A stretch of DNA of 64,000 bases from G965220075 sp965220075 (GTDB lineage: Bacteria > Chloroflexota > UBA11872). How positions within the stretch are numbered: the stretch's first letter is position 1; each line of letters starts with the position of its first letter. A model generated the notes under the pieces. It ran no database searches. It had not been told where the DNA came from and saw only the letters and a list, made by a program, of their open reading frames with translations. A program made the translations under genes and the position numbers. The stretch covers positions 1,922,001-1,986,000 of the forward strand of contig OZ244806.1 of NCBI GenBank assembly GCA_965220075.1, read 5' to 3'. Below, piece by piece: positions 29,266 to 39,191 of the stretch.

Positions 29266-30603
29266 CTAGGACGGCAGCCAGGCGCCGTCGAGCATCTCGT
29301 CCGAGATGCGCTTGCCGAGCAGATACTGCGCGCGGTCGCAGTACCACCACACGCGCTCGCCCCCGTATTCGGTGAAGCTGCCGTAGTTGGCCATGCCGCC
29401 GGGACGACCGGTCAGCACGGATTTGGCGTAGTTGTTGTCCACCAGCATGTGTGGACGGCCGAAGGCCAGCGGCTGGCCTTCCGGATTGTCGATCTCGCGG
29501 CCAACGCTGATGTAGACGGGCCGCCGCGATTCACCAGAGCCCGGGCCGTTACCGCCATGCGCGGTGCCGTCGTTGTTGTGGAAGAAGAGCAGAAACCGCC
29601 CATCTTGCATTTTGTAAAGAGGACAGGGCGCCGAGGGATGCGGCACCCGTGGTCCGTCCGGCGTGAAGCGCAGGACCTTGGGGTCGCGCCAGGACTCGCC
29701 GTGGTCCTCGGATACCGAGTACCAGATGAAACCGGTCATGGTCCGCATCAGGCAGACGATCCGGCCGTCCGACAGGCACTGAATGGTCGGCTCCATGGCT
29801 GTGCTCAGGAGCTCATTGCGCGGCTGCGGTATGCGCAGCCCCATGTCGCCTTCCGGCCAGGCCGTGATGCTCAGCTTGGAGGGGTCGGTCTCCGTCAGGA
29901 TGTTGTCAAACCGAAGAAACCAGGACTCGTGGTGCCGCTCGTTGAAGCCGATCTCAGGCGTGACCGTCTCGAACCGCGACTCGAACGCGTTGCCCGCCCA
30001 GCGCGTGATCGGGCAGAGCACCTGCCCGCGCCGGTTGACGATGGGCGGTTGCCAGCCGGGAGTTACGAAGCTGCTGAACATCCCCTCGTCCGGGTCGTCT
30101 ATGGCCGCGCGCCGGATGGGGCGCTCGTAGCGCTCGCTCCACGAAATGCCGTCGTCGTCGGAATACCGCCAGGCGAGCACGCCGGTCATGCCGCGGTCGA
30201 AGTCAACCGGTCCGGGGTTTTTGTGATAGATGGAGTAAATGCGGCCCGAGTGAGGAACGATCACCGGGAAAGACCAGGAGGCGATGTTCTCCGCGCCTGA
30301 GTCCGGTCCGTCCAGCACCGTCGGGCGGCTCCAGGTGCGCCCGCGATCCGGGCTGCGCGCCACCACTACTCGCTGGTCGGTTCCGTGCAGGTAGTCGCCG
30401 GCCTGCGTCCAGTTGGCTAGAAACGTGCCCGCCGTCGTGACCGTCACAAGGAAATGCGTGTTGAAGCGGTCCCAGGCGTATTCGTGCACCGGACTGGCCG
30501 GATGCTCGGGCGTGTCGCCGTCTATCGGGATGTAAACGACGTAATCGGGTCCGCTGCACGTGGCGTCGCGCCAGCGCTCGGCGGCCGTTGCTAGTTGCTG
30601 CAT
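29266..30603 (-). CDS. Sialidase-like BNR-repeat protein (exo-alpha-sialidase family)
   Basis: This 445-residue six-bladed beta-propeller shows at least three Asp-boxes: SPDRGRTWSRP, SDDDGISWSERY and SEDHGESWRDP. It resembles the partial gene at the window start (1-281). There is no signal peptide, so it is probably cytoplasmic or exported in another way. Sialidase family members in such bacteria may act on other glycans; catalytic identity cannot be fixed by eye. The HpaI-aldolase gene lies just upstream in the same direction (gap 47 bp), suggesting an operon. Confidence 0.8.
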   Translation of the reverse strand: MQQLATAAERWRDATCSGPDYVVYIPIDGDTPEHPASPVHEYAWDRFNTHFLVTVTTAGTFLANWTQAGDYLHGTDQRVVVARSPDRGRTWSRPTVLDGPDSGAENIASWSFPVIVPHSGRIYSIYHKNPGPVDFDRGMTGVLAWRYSDDDGISWSERYERPIRRAAIDDPDEGMFSSFVTPGWQPPIVNRRGQVLCPITRWAGNAFESRFETVTPEIGFNERHHESWFLRFDNILTETDPSKLSITAWPEGDMGLRIPQPRNELLSTAMEPTIQCLSDGRIVCLMRTMTGFIWYSVSEDHGESWRDPKVLRFTPDGPRVPHPSAPCPLYKMQDGRFLLFFHNNDGTAHGGNGPGSGESRRPVYISVGREIDNPEGQPLAFGRPHMLVDNNYAKSVLTGRPGGMANYGSFTEYGGERVWWYCDRAQYLLGKRISDEMLDGAWLPS

Positions 30604-30650
30604 CTACACGCTCCCATTGCAATTACGGCGGTCGACCGACTCCACCTCCG

Positions 30651-31472
30651 CTATTCCAACGCCGCGGCCAACTGAGCGCCGGCCGCGCTCTTCAAGATGC
30701 GATGGTCGATCCCCACGTCGATCATCCTGAACCCCTGTGCGATCACCCGGCGCGCCGTGGCTACGTTCGGCACGGGCGTTCCCGCCGGCTTGCCGTTCGC
30801 TTGCGCTGAGGCCAGAAGCTGCGCGATGGCCTCCGTGTGCTCGGGAAAGTTGAACGCGTCGGCGCGCGTGCGGCCCATCGAGATGGCCAGGTCGGAAGGG
30901 CCTATGAACAGCACGTCCATGCCTTCCACCGCCATGATCTCGCGGCTGTTGCGCACGCCTTCCATATCTTCGATCTGCGGGCAGATCAGCAGGTTGTCGT
31001 TGATCTGCGCGTAGTAGTCGTCCGCAATGGCGGCGCGGCCCACGCCGCTGGAACGGTGTCCCGCCGGCGGATACCGCACCGACTGCGCGATCGCCTCGGC
31101 CTCCGCGCGCGTGCTCACGTGGGGGAGCACAAGACCCATCGCCCCGGCGTCGAGCAGCCGCCCCAAGAGGGCGGGATCGTGCGACCAGGGGCGCACCAGC
31201 GGAACGCAGCCGCGCGACTCGATGGCGCGTATTCCTTCGACTATCGCGCCGAAATCCCAGGGACCGTGTTCCGCGTCTATCACCAGCCAATCGAACCCAA
31301 CCGAGGCCATTATCTCGGCCACCATCGGCGAGGCCAGGCCCAGGAACGAGCCGGGCGTGACCTCACCGCGCAAGAGCTTGGCGCGCGCCGGATTAGGGAA
31401 TTGCAGCGCTCGACTCCTCCCCGCATAGCGCGGTCGTCTGAAAGCGTGAGTCAACCGCGCAGTGTCGCGCAT
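30651..31472 (-). CDS. HpcH/HpaI-family aldolase
   Basis: This 273-residue class II aldolase carries the family marks: FDWLVIDAEHGPWD, PLVRPW (Arg for pyruvate enolate), LICPQIEDMEGV (Glu metal ligand) and DVLFIGPSDLAISMG (Asp metal ligand). It cleaves 2-keto-3-deoxy or 4-hydroxy-2-oxo acids into pyruvate and an aldehyde. It belongs to a minus-strand run with the sialidase-like gene and, after 75 bp, the DHDPS-like gene (31548-32468), consistent with a sugar-acid degradation block. About 25 N-terminal residues before NPARAKLLRG are atypical, and the true start may be internal. Confidence 0.88.
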   Translation of the reverse strand: MRDTARLTHAFRRPRYAGRSRALQFPNPARAKLLRGEVTPGSFLGLASPMVAEIMASVGFDWLVIDAEHGPWDFGAIVEGIRAIESRGCVPLVRPWSHDPALLGRLLDAGAMGLVLPHVSTRAEAEAIAQSVRYPPAGHRSSGVGRAAIADDYYAQINDNLLICPQIEDMEGVRNSREIMAVEGMDVLFIGPSDLAISMGRTRADAFNFPEHTEAIAQLLASAQANGKPAGTPVPNVATARRVIAQGFRMIDVGIDHRILKSAAGAQLAAALE

Positions 31473-31547
31473 TCTGCCTGAGCGTGAGACCGGCGATCCG
31501 CCGCCGGAACACGGCCGGCGCGGCCTGCCTGGTCCCTGTTAGCACGT

Positions 31548-32468
31548 CTACGCGCGCCGGCCGATTCCCAGCCGCTCGCAAACCGCGTCCAGCTCGCTGC
31601 GCGCTTGCGGGTCGGGCGCGGGCGGGCCGGGGCTGCGCCAGCGGGAGCTGGCGATCACGCCTTCGCGCCGCAGGATCTCCTTGTGGTCCAGCCCGCGAGT
31701 CGTCAGGAGCGGCGCGATCTCCGCGTCGAAAGTCGCCTGGGCCGCGTCTGCATCCCCCTCGCGCCACTGGTTCCAGACTTTCACGAACGCGTGCGGGCGG
31801 CTGGGCCAGGGCGTCGTGCCGCGCGCGCCTCTGCGCAGCTCCTCCATGAAGAAGCGCCCGCTCGCGCCGCCCAGGATGGTGACGAGCTCACCCGCCTCGC
31901 GCACCGCCGCTTCCACGCGCTCGACCGGCGGGTCGGCGTCCACTTTGGCGAAGCGCACGTGCCCGATCTCCTCCGCAAGCTCCCGCATCAGCGGCGCGGG
32001 GATCGCGCGGTCGCCGGAGCTCTGCAGGAAAATGGGTAGGTCCGCGGCCTGGGCGATAGCCTCATAGAAAGTCCGAACAACGTCTGCGCCCAGATCCGGC
32101 TGCGGAGGCATGGCCATCACCGCGGACGCCCCCAGGCGGCGCGCATCCTCCGCGTAGGCGCAGGCCAGCTTGATACCGGGGGCGCTGACGTTGACCACCA
32201 CGGGCGCGCGTCCGTCCGCGTGCTCGCTCACGGTCGTGACGACTTCGGCGCGCTCGCCTTCAGTCATCTTGTCGATCTCGCCGGGGTACGAGATTCCCAA
32301 GCCGTGCACTCCGGCTTCTATGTTGTAGTCGACCAGCCGGCGCAGGCTCTGCTCGTCGATCCGCTCGCGCTCGTCGAACGGTGTGACCAGGATCGCGAAT
32401 ATGCCGCCCGCCCGCTGGTCCATCACGCGCGGCGCCTCCGGCGTGGCCGGTCGGGCATGGGCCGCCAT
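31548..32468 (-). CDS. DHDPS/NAL-family lyase-like protein (copy 3)
   Basis: A 306-residue paralogue of 9388-10269. The barrel begins at FAILVTPFDERERIDEQSL, Lys175 (RFAKVDAD) is the Schiff-base lysine, and Gln149 (LPIFLQSSG) replaces the usual Tyr. The end ELDAVCERLGIG is shared with copy 2. ATG 32468 is preceded by GGTGAG, and the start lies 7 bp after the stop of the 2-hydroxyacid dehydrogenase gene (32476), so both are in one transcript. A role in 2-oxo-acid turnover is likely, but loss of the tyrosine leaves the reaction open. Confidence 0.82.
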   Translation of the reverse strand: MAAHARPATPEAPRVMDQRAGGIFAILVTPFDERERIDEQSLRRLVDYNIEAGVHGLGISYPGEIDKMTEGERAEVVTTVSEHADGRAPVVVNVSAPGIKLACAYAEDARRLGASAVMAMPPQPDLGADVVRTFYEAIAQAADLPIFLQSSGDRAIPAPLMRELAEEIGHVRFAKVDADPPVERVEAAVREAGELVTILGGASGRFFMEELRRGARGTTPWPSRPHAFVKVWNQWREGDADAAQATFDAEIAPLLTTRGLDHKEILRREGVIASSRWRSPGPPAPDPQARSELDAVCERLGIGRRA

Positions 32469-32475
32469 GACCGGC

Positions 32476-33471
32476 TCACCACGTCCAGCGGCCTTTCAGC
32501 TCTTTGTTTAGGACCGCGTCTTCCGGCCAGCGGCTGTTGTAGAGATCGATGACGACTTGGGCGGCCTCGATGTCCATGTCGCGCGAAGCCAGCCAGTCGT
32601 CGCCCGCGATGTGCGCGCTTACCACCACGTTGTCGAGTCCGAACAGCGGATTGTCGGCGCCGACTGGCTCCGTTTCGTAGGCGTCGATCCCGGCCCCGGC
32701 CAGTTGGCCCGACGCGAGCGCCTCCGCCAGGTCCTCTTCCACCACGATGGCGCCGCGCGCGGTGTTGATAAGCACGGCGTCCGGCTTCATCGCCGCCAGC
32801 GCGTCTTTGTCGATCATGCCCCGGGTCTCATCGGATAGCGGACAGTGCACGCTCACGATGTCCGCGCGCGCCAGCAGCTCATCGAGGGACACGCGCTCGA
32901 TTCCCTGCCGCGCGGCGTAGTCGGGGTCCGCATAGGGGTCGCTTGCGATCACCCGCATGCGCATGGCCAGCGCGCGCTCGGCCGTGCTGCGGCCTATGCG
33001 GCCAAGCCCCACGATTCCCAGGGTGCTGCCGCGCAGAGGCGTTATCCGGCGCCGCGGCCAGAGTCCCGCACGCGTGTCGCGGTCTCCGAGCACGATCGAC
33101 TTCGTGACCGCCAGCATCAGCGCCAGCGTGTGCTCCGCCACCGCTTCGTGGTTGGCGTTGGGCGTGATGGCCACCACCACGCCGCGCGCGCTGGCCGCCG
33201 CCATGTCCACCCGGTCATACCCGACGCCGCGCCGGGCTATCACCCGCAGATCCGGGCAATTCGCCAGCACCTCGTCCGTGTAGCGCTCGCCCCAGGCCAG
33301 AATCGCGGCGGCGCCCCGCAGCGCCTCGCTGAACTCCGCCGCGCCGCTCAAACCGCGCGACATCCGTTCGTCGCGCTGAGGTCGAATCTCGAAGCCGGCC
33401 TCCCGCAGCATCGCGAAGTGCGGCTCCGATTCGTCCACGTCACCGTGAACACTCAATACCACTACCGGCAT
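32476..33471 (-). CDS. D-2-hydroxyacid dehydrogenase, copy 2
   Basis: A 331-residue NAD-dependent enzyme with GLGRIGRSTAERA (Rossmann, about residues 153-165) and the catalytic Arg (NTARGA), Glu (YETEP) and His (SAHIAG). It would oxidise D-hydroxy acids or reduce 2-oxo acids, fitting the adjacent DHDPS-like lyase with which it is co-transcribed. It is divergent from the family-10-like hydrolase gene at 33605 (133 bp between). Confidence 0.88.
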   Translation of the reverse strand: MPVVVLSVHGDVDESEPHFAMLREAGFEIRPQRDERMSRGLSGAAEFSEALRGAAAILAWGERYTDEVLANCPDLRVIARRGVGYDRVDMAAASARGVVVAITPNANHEAVAEHTLALMLAVTKSIVLGDRDTRAGLWPRRRITPLRGSTLGIVGLGRIGRSTAERALAMRMRVIASDPYADPDYAARQGIERVSLDELLARADIVSVHCPLSDETRGMIDKDALAAMKPDAVLINTARGAIVVEEDLAEALASGQLAGAGIDAYETEPVGADNPLFGLDNVVVSAHIAGDDWLASRDMDIEAAQVVIDLYNSRWPEDAVLNKELKGRWTW

Positions 33472-33604
33472 CGTGACCCCTTATGCGCACGGACACGGCG
33501 CGCCGCGCCCGGTCTCGAGAACGTCTCGACGGCATAATGCGCGGCCACAACGCGCTGCTGTCAAGCCAGCCGCCGGTCCATTCCGGTCATAAACGAGGCC
33601 TTCC

Positions 33605-35314
33605 ATGCCAATTGCAGAGCTGTCGCGTGAGCACGTGGCCGCGGTCAATCGCCGCCGCCGCATCGTGGTTCGCTACGACATCACCGGCAACCCGGCCGAC
33701 TTTGCCACCGACGTCCTGCTGGGTAAGCGCCTGGAGGCCTGGTGGGACGCCCAGATGAGCCTGCAAGACATGGCAGGCAGCCAGACCGACACCATCATCT
33801 GGTGGTCGGAGGGCGGCAGCGAAGCGCCTTTCGACAGCGCCGTCCGGCCCGTCGCGCCCTGGTTCGTGAAGTGGGTTGAGGCGGGTTTGGACATGCCCGC
33901 CATGGCATTGCAGCAGGCCAGGCGCCGTGGTCTGGAAGCCTTCTATCAGTACGCCATGAATGGATTCGACGTGGGCTGGGACGGCGCCAAGACCGTGCCC
34001 TTCACCATCCCCGTGAAGGCCGATCACCCCGATTGGGTCCTCTGGCCCTACGGGCCTGTCGAGTCCGGCTACTGGAACTACGCGCAGCCCGGCGTGCGCG
34101 CCTACGTGCTGGAAATCCTGCGCGAGATAACCCAGCGCTATGACTTCGACGGGATCAACCTGGACTTCGCCCGCATGGACGTGCTGCTGCCGGCCGGCCG
34201 GCAGTGGGAGCTGCGCGACCACCTCACCGAGCTCATGCGCTCCATACGCGGCATGTTGCTGGACCACGAGCATGCGCGCGGCCGGCCCTTCCTCTTGAGC
34301 GCCCAGATTCCCGCCGACCTCGTCGGCTGCCACTACACCGGCATGGAGATCGAGCGCTGGACCGACGAGCGCCTGGTGGACATGCTCATCCTGGGTTGCC
34401 GCTCGTTCGAGGCGGACGTGGAGGCGTTCCGCCGGTTGACCGCTGGCGCCGGAGTCAAGCTCTATCCGTGCATCGACGCGCATCACGCCAGCGACGGCTA
34501 CGTGCACCCCTCCCTCGAGATCATGCGGGGCGCGGCCGGAAGCTGGTTTCAGCAGGGCGCCGACGGCGTCTGCACGTTCAATTTCCCCGACCGCACGCCC
34601 CAATCCGCCCGACGCGCGGGCACGTTCCACGAGAACATGAACGAGTCTTACTGGAGCGAGTCGATCCAGTCGTACCGCGAGATCGGCAGCCCCGAGACGC
34701 TCGCAGGGACCGACAAAGTCTTCATCACGGAGCGCCGGGGCGGCGGCCACTGGATGATCCCGGACCCGGAAGACTGGTCGACGCCGCGCGCCATGTACCT
34801 CAACGCCAACGCACTGGCGCAGCTTCCCAAACGGCTGCCCGATCTGCCGGCGCCCAGCGCCGCGAGTGACGCGCGGCTTCGGCGCGGACCTCCGGGACAA
34901 AACGACTGGCGTGACGGAAAGGCCGACACGTTCCTCTTCGTGCGGGTGGGCGACGACCTGAACGCCGCCGCGCAGTCGATCGACCAGATCACCATCAGAC
35001 TCTTGATCTCGGATCCCGCCGCCGCCGACCTGGCCGGGGCGGAACGGCTGGCGCCGGTGCTCATTTCCACCAAGTACCGCGATCACTACAACACGCCGCC
35101 CGGCAAGGAAATCGTGGACCGCATCGAGCTTCGGCTCAACAACCTGCTGCTGCCGGCGCCAACGGTTGAGGATGGCTGGCTCGTCTTCGCGGCTGAACCC
35201 AAGCAGTTCGCGCTGGGCAAGAACCTCGTCGGGGTTTGGGTGGACGGTCTTACGCTCGATACGCCGACCCCGATGACGATCGAGAAGCTCGAGGTTCACG
35301 TTCGCTACAAATGA
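33605..35314 (+). CDS. Family-10-like glycoside hydrolase (GHL10-type), copy 3
   Basis: This 569-residue protein is a paralogue of 14080-15732. The barrel strand is RYDFDGINLDFARMDVL (about residues 178-194), and the shared segments ESGYWNYAQPGVRAY, FLLSAQIPADLVGCHYTGME and LGCRSFEADVEAFRRLTAG are clear. The C-terminal beta domain ends PMTIEKLEVHVRYK. It lies upstream of a PhyH gene on the same strand (gap 89 bp), so the pair is probably an operon. The substrate is unknown; no signal peptide was seen. Confidence 0.75.
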   Translation: MPIAELSREHVAAVNRRRRIVVRYDITGNPADFATDVLLGKRLEAWWDAQMSLQDMAGSQTDTIIWWSEGGSEAPFDSAVRPVAPWFVKWVEAGLDMPAMALQQARRRGLEAFYQYAMNGFDVGWDGAKTVPFTIPVKADHPDWVLWPYGPVESGYWNYAQPGVRAYVLEILREITQRYDFDGINLDFARMDVLLPAGRQWELRDHLTELMRSIRGMLLDHEHARGRPFLLSAQIPADLVGCHYTGMEIERWTDERLVDMLILGCRSFEADVEAFRRLTAGAGVKLYPCIDAHHASDGYVHPSLEIMRGAAGSWFQQGADGVCTFNFPDRTPQSARRAGTFHENMNESYWSESIQSYREIGSPETLAGTDKVFITERRGGGHWMIPDPEDWSTPRAMYLNANALAQLPKRLPDLPAPSAASDARLRRGPPGQNDWRDGKADTFLFVRVGDDLNAAAQSIDQITIRLLISDPAAADLAGAERLAPVLISTKYRDHYNTPPGKEIVDRIELRLNNLLLPAPTVEDGWLVFAAEPKQFALGKNLVGVWVDGLTLDTPTPMTIEKLEVHVRYK

Positions 35315-35403
35315 GCGAGCGGCGGCCGCTCGCGGGCATGCCGTGCGCGGGCACGGCGCGCGTGCCAGAATCGCGCTTCAACGCTGGCGTTTGGAGGTTC
35401 CCC

Positions 35404-36627
35404 ATGCCTGCTGTCGACCACGAGCAATTCACGCGCGACGGCTTCTTCCTCGTGCCCGAGGCCATTCCGCCGGATGAGCTGGAGTCGCTGCGCGCCAGCT
35501 ACGACGTCATTCTCGAGCGGCAGAAGGAGATTTGGCGCAACGAGCGCGGACCGGACGATCCCCCCGGCGGTCATTGGGATATCGCTCCGCAGCCGCGCAT
35601 CGGGAACACCGAGCAGCTCATCGACACCGCCACGGCCAACGCCGTCGAGGTCTGGCTGTCCGACACCACCCGCGGCGTGGCGGAGCAGCTGCTGAGCCAG
35701 CCCGTGGCCGGGATTTCCCAGATGATGGTGATGTGCAACCCAACCCGAGAACACGGTCCGGCCAATTGGCATCGCGACGTGCACCCCATCGACATGGGGC
35801 CGATGCGATGCATGCAGGAAAGTCTCATCGAGAACGGTCCCAACTACCTTCAGTGGAATATCCCCCTCTACGACGACGACGTGTTTTGGGTGGTCCCGGG
35901 AAGCCACCTCCGGCTCAACACCGACGCCGAGAACCGGCAGCTCAGCGAGAACCCGCGCGTGCCGCTCCCCGGCGGCGTTCAAGTCAAGCTCAAGGCCGGC
36001 GACGGCCTGGTTTACACCAACTACCTGCTGCACTGGGGCAGCAACTACACCGCGCGGACGGTGCGCCGCACTCTGCATGGCGGACACACAACCTATCCCT
36101 GCTGGGACGACATCGGCTTCAAACAGCACCTCTCGCCCGAGTCGGGCCGCCTGTTCGAATCGTGGTCCGAGCGCACCGACAAGCTGCGCGACGCGACCGA
36201 GAGCTGCTTGCGCGCCGTTCAGGAAAGAGACCGCACGGCCTTTCTCGACGGACTCGAGATCATTCACCCCGGCGCCGGACCGGCCGGCCGGCTCCAGATC
36301 GCCATCTGGCTGTGCAAGGCGGCCATGAACTGCTATCTGCTGAAACGGCCCGACTTTGACAGCCTCCCCGAAACCGCGCGCCCCGACCTGCACTACGTGC
36401 ACCCGATCACCCTCAACTGGGGGCCGTCCTTCGCCGAGCGATTCACCAAAACCGAGGCCGAGGCGATTTGGGGTGGATTCGCGGAGCTGGAGCGGCGTCT
36501 GAGGGCCGCCGACGGCGAGGACTATGTGCCCGGCTATCAGTCAGGCCCGATCGTCTACTACCTGGACAGGATGCAAGAGGAGTTCGACCTGGAAGGCTTC
36601 TTCGCTTCCTGGGAGCGGGCCGCGTAG
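35404..36627 (+). CDS. Phytanoyl-CoA dioxygenase (PhyH) family protein, copy 2
   Basis: This 407-residue Fe(II)/2-oxoglutarate oxygenase starts at ATG 35404 after TGGAGG. Its ligands are His123 and Asp125 (NWHRDVHPID) and His210 (LLHWGSNYTARTVRR), with arginines nearby for 2-oxoglutarate. It is longer than copy 1 because of a C-terminal extension of about 150 residues. Following the family-10-like hydrolase, it repeats the hydrolase-PhyH association seen at 13-15.7 kb. The substrate cannot be inferred. Confidence 0.87.
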   Translation: MPAVDHEQFTRDGFFLVPEAIPPDELESLRASYDVILERQKEIWRNERGPDDPPGGHWDIAPQPRIGNTEQLIDTATANAVEVWLSDTTRGVAEQLLSQPVAGISQMMVMCNPTREHGPANWHRDVHPIDMGPMRCMQESLIENGPNYLQWNIPLYDDDVFWVVPGSHLRLNTDAENRQLSENPRVPLPGGVQVKLKAGDGLVYTNYLLHWGSNYTARTVRRTLHGGHTTYPCWDDIGFKQHLSPESGRLFESWSERTDKLRDATESCLRAVQERDRTAFLDGLEIIHPGAGPAGRLQIAIWLCKAAMNCYLLKRPDFDSLPETARPDLHYVHPITLNWGPSFAERFTKTEAEAIWGGFAELERRLRAADGEDYVPGYQSGPIVYYLDRMQEEFDLEGFFASWERAA

Positions 36628-36686
36628 AGAAACGCGGCGCCTTTTCGTCCGGGGCGGCGCTTATTGCGTCCAGGTATCGGGCCGGT

Positions 36687-39191
36687 CTAGTGCTCCACGC
36701 CCAGCTCGTGCATGCGGCGGTGAATGGCCTCGCGCGCCTGAACGAACGGCCGTTCCAGGTAGGCCAGGTGGTCGTCTTCGCCGTGATGGTGACTGATCGT
36801 CTCGTTGGCGTACTGCGGGCTGCGCTGGCGTACGTACTGCCGGGAACCTTCTATCAGAGTGAGCATGTACTGCGCCGTGCCCTGGTTCCACATCGACCAG
36901 TCCTCGTCGCCCACGGCGACGTACACAGGGGACGTGTGCGCAAACCGCTCCCGGTCCCAGCCATCCAGATGGTGAGGCGCGTCATAGTAGGCCGGTCCGC
37001 CGCAGCGGGCGGCCACCCAGCTGTGGGCGGAAACCTGGACTTTGGCGTTTAGCCGCAGGCGCCGCGCCCCCTTTCGCTCCACCGTCTCGGCCACCACGCG
37101 GCCCTCTTGCACGATTTGCAGGCTGTGAATGGGATGGATCGACTCCGCCCACGCCTCTACTTCAAGGGTGCCGCCGGCCTTAATACGCAGCGTGTCGCCG
37201 ATCTCGCGGCCCTCCAGGCGCAAGCCGATGATCGGCCCGCTGCTCATGAAGGTCCGTCCCGCCGCCAGGTGCTTGCACCACGTGTCGTAGTCGAACGGCT
37301 CGTCGTCCGGAATGCGCACGTAGGTGCGATAGATCCCCACCGGCGTGTCCGGCGCCATCTTGTCGGTGCCGCCCACCAGCGGCAGACGGTAGCCGCAGTT
37401 GAGATAGCGGTAGTACTCGCGATGATCGAACTCGACCTGACGGCACATCTCCACCGCGTCCACGCGCCCGCTGGCCACCAGCGTGGCCGGCTCTCCGTTG
37501 GGCCAGGGGAAATGGGGGAGCACCACCAACCCGCCCTGCTCGCGAGCCGCGTCCGACCAATGCGAGAGCGTCGTCTCGAGCGAGCCGCCCAGCTCGGCTT
37601 CGGCCGGTCCGTCGCTGCACCACGGCATCACCGGCCGCTTGAGACCCAGCAGGCTCAGATGCCCCAGGAAGTGCTGCCGGTTCTCCTGCGACACGTACAC
37701 GATCGTCTGACCGTCGTCCGAGACCCGCGGCCGGCCGATGAAGTCGTCCGTGTTGGTGAACAGATGCCCCCATTGCGACTGGAGCACGTTGGCGACGTTG
37801 AGGTCCTCGCCGGCCGACTCCACGATCGCGCCGTCGCCGGCCAGGAAATGCACGTGCGTGTCGCCGCTGTACCAGCCCTGCCGGTTCATGGACGTCCAGC
37901 GCTTGAGGCGCAGCTCCAGCTCGCGTTGCCCCCGCTTGATCTCGACCGCGGTTCGCAGCGGCTCGTACTCGAAGCCGCGCGCAACGTCCACGTACACCCG
38001 CCCGCGCGGCAGCCAGCCCTGGCAGGCGCCATCCGTGTAGGCGTAGGTGACCTGATCCATGCGCACGTCGCCGAAGAGGTCCTTGTACCAGGTGTCGAGA
38101 CCGGAGAAGAGGTGTGGATGGTGACCGTAGGGCTGGTAGGGCACCCCCTCCGGTGAGCGGAAGTGAATGCGGCACGGAATCGGCTTGCCCGTCTCGTCGT
38201 CGACCACCCGCGTGTGGACCCAGTTGCGGCCGTCCTCTACCAGGCGCAGCCTCAGACGGGGCGACGCCGCCACGGTCTCGCGCGTCTCCAAATCTCCGAA
38301 ACGGGCCGTTCCCAGCGCCTCGCCGCCCTGTCTGACCGTCACGTTCGCGGAGGGCGTGGCGGCGACCTCGCTGTAGGCAGGACTGCTGGTGGTGTTGTTC
38401 GGCTCCCCGTAGCCCTTGGCCTCTGCGTTCAGAAACAGCTCGGGTCTCTTTGGCAGCGGCTGTGCGTAGGTGGCGGTGCCGCGATCGACTTCGACGTCCA
38501 GATCGAACGGTTTCCCGGCGTCACCCGGATCGGGCAGCTCGATCAGGACGGGACGACGCGGCGTGCGGCGCAGAGGGTCTTCGTCTACGAACCCCGCGCT
38601 AATCCCGCCCAACACAAAGCGCTGCCGCGCGGGCGTGATCTCCACGTGGCTCAGCGGGATATCCGGTTGGGGATTCGTCCACGGCCACAGGAAGAAGGCC
38701 CTCACCTGCCCCGCGCTAGCCTCCGTGATGCGCCGTGACGAGTCGTCGTAGGATCCCGCGTAGCGCGGCTGCAGCCCGTCGTCGCCGTCGCGCAGCGCCA
38801 GATAAGGCTCGCCCGGCCGCATCATCCGCTGGTGCGACAGCCAGCCGATCTCGAACCGTTCGCGCACCTTCACTGTGACTTTAGAGCCGTCGGCGAAGTG
38901 GAACAGGTAGCGCGCCACCACGTTGCCGGGCGAGCCGTGCTGAGGGACTTCCGAATCGAGCAGCACCTGGGCAAATGTGAGTGAGTGAACCGTCCGCCCG
39001 ACATCCAAGCGCGCGGCCGCCGTATGCCCGCCCGGCCCAAAGAGCGCGATGCTCTGGTCTCCGGGGTTCCCGATCAGGAAGGGCAGTCCCCGTAAGGTCT
39101 GCCGTCCCAGCAGAGCGGCCGCCGCCGGCCCCGCCGCACTGGCGTTGGCATTGCACAGCTCTCGTAGGTCAATCGCCTCGTATGCACTCAT
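36687..39191 (-). CDS. CehA/McbA-type PHP-domain metallohydrolase
   Basis: This 834-residue protein has a long beta-rich N-terminal half and a PHP-like metal-binding domain starting at GWYSGDTHVHF (about residues 440-450). Further likely ligands are in VVLPHFPWP and VGGTDKM. The CehA/McbA family hydrolyses carbamate esters or unknown esters and phosphates. ATG 39191 is preferred (GAGGG upstream); the frame extends to 39287. A mostly beta-sandwich tail follows. No partner gene is in the same operon; it is convergent with the PhyH gene. Confidence 0.8.
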   Translation of the reverse strand: MSAYEAIDLRELCNANASAAGPAAAALLGRQTLRGLPFLIGNPGDQSIALFGPGGHTAAARLDVGRTVHSLTFAQVLLDSEVPQHGSPGNVVARYLFHFADGSKVTVKVRERFEIGWLSHQRMMRPGEPYLALRDGDDGLQPRYAGSYDDSSRRITEASAGQVRAFFLWPWTNPQPDIPLSHVEITPARQRFVLGGISAGFVDEDPLRRTPRRPVLIELPDPGDAGKPFDLDVEVDRGTATYAQPLPKRPELFLNAEAKGYGEPNNTTSSPAYSEVAATPSANVTVRQGGEALGTARFGDLETRETVAASPRLRLRLVEDGRNWVHTRVVDDETGKPIPCRIHFRSPEGVPYQPYGHHPHLFSGLDTWYKDLFGDVRMDQVTYAYTDGACQGWLPRGRVYVDVARGFEYEPLRTAVEIKRGQRELELRLKRWTSMNRQGWYSGDTHVHFLAGDGAIVESAGEDLNVANVLQSQWGHLFTNTDDFIGRPRVSDDGQTIVYVSQENRQHFLGHLSLLGLKRPVMPWCSDGPAEAELGGSLETTLSHWSDAAREQGGLVVLPHFPWPNGEPATLVASGRVDAVEMCRQVEFDHREYYRYLNCGYRLPLVGGTDKMAPDTPVGIYRTYVRIPDDEPFDYDTWCKHLAAGRTFMSSGPIIGLRLEGREIGDTLRIKAGGTLEVEAWAESIHPIHSLQIVQEGRVVAETVERKGARRLRLNAKVQVSAHSWVAARCGGPAYYDAPHHLDGWDRERFAHTSPVYVAVGDEDWSMWNQGTAQYMLTLIEGSRQYVRQRSPQYANETISHHHGEDDHLAYLERPFVQAREAIHRRMHELGVEH

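Noticed and set aside
33587..35299. A 570-codon open frame antisense to the third family-10-like hydrolase
   Set aside because: It is the GC-rich mirror frame of a well-supported gene with clear paralogues; its translation has no family resemblance.
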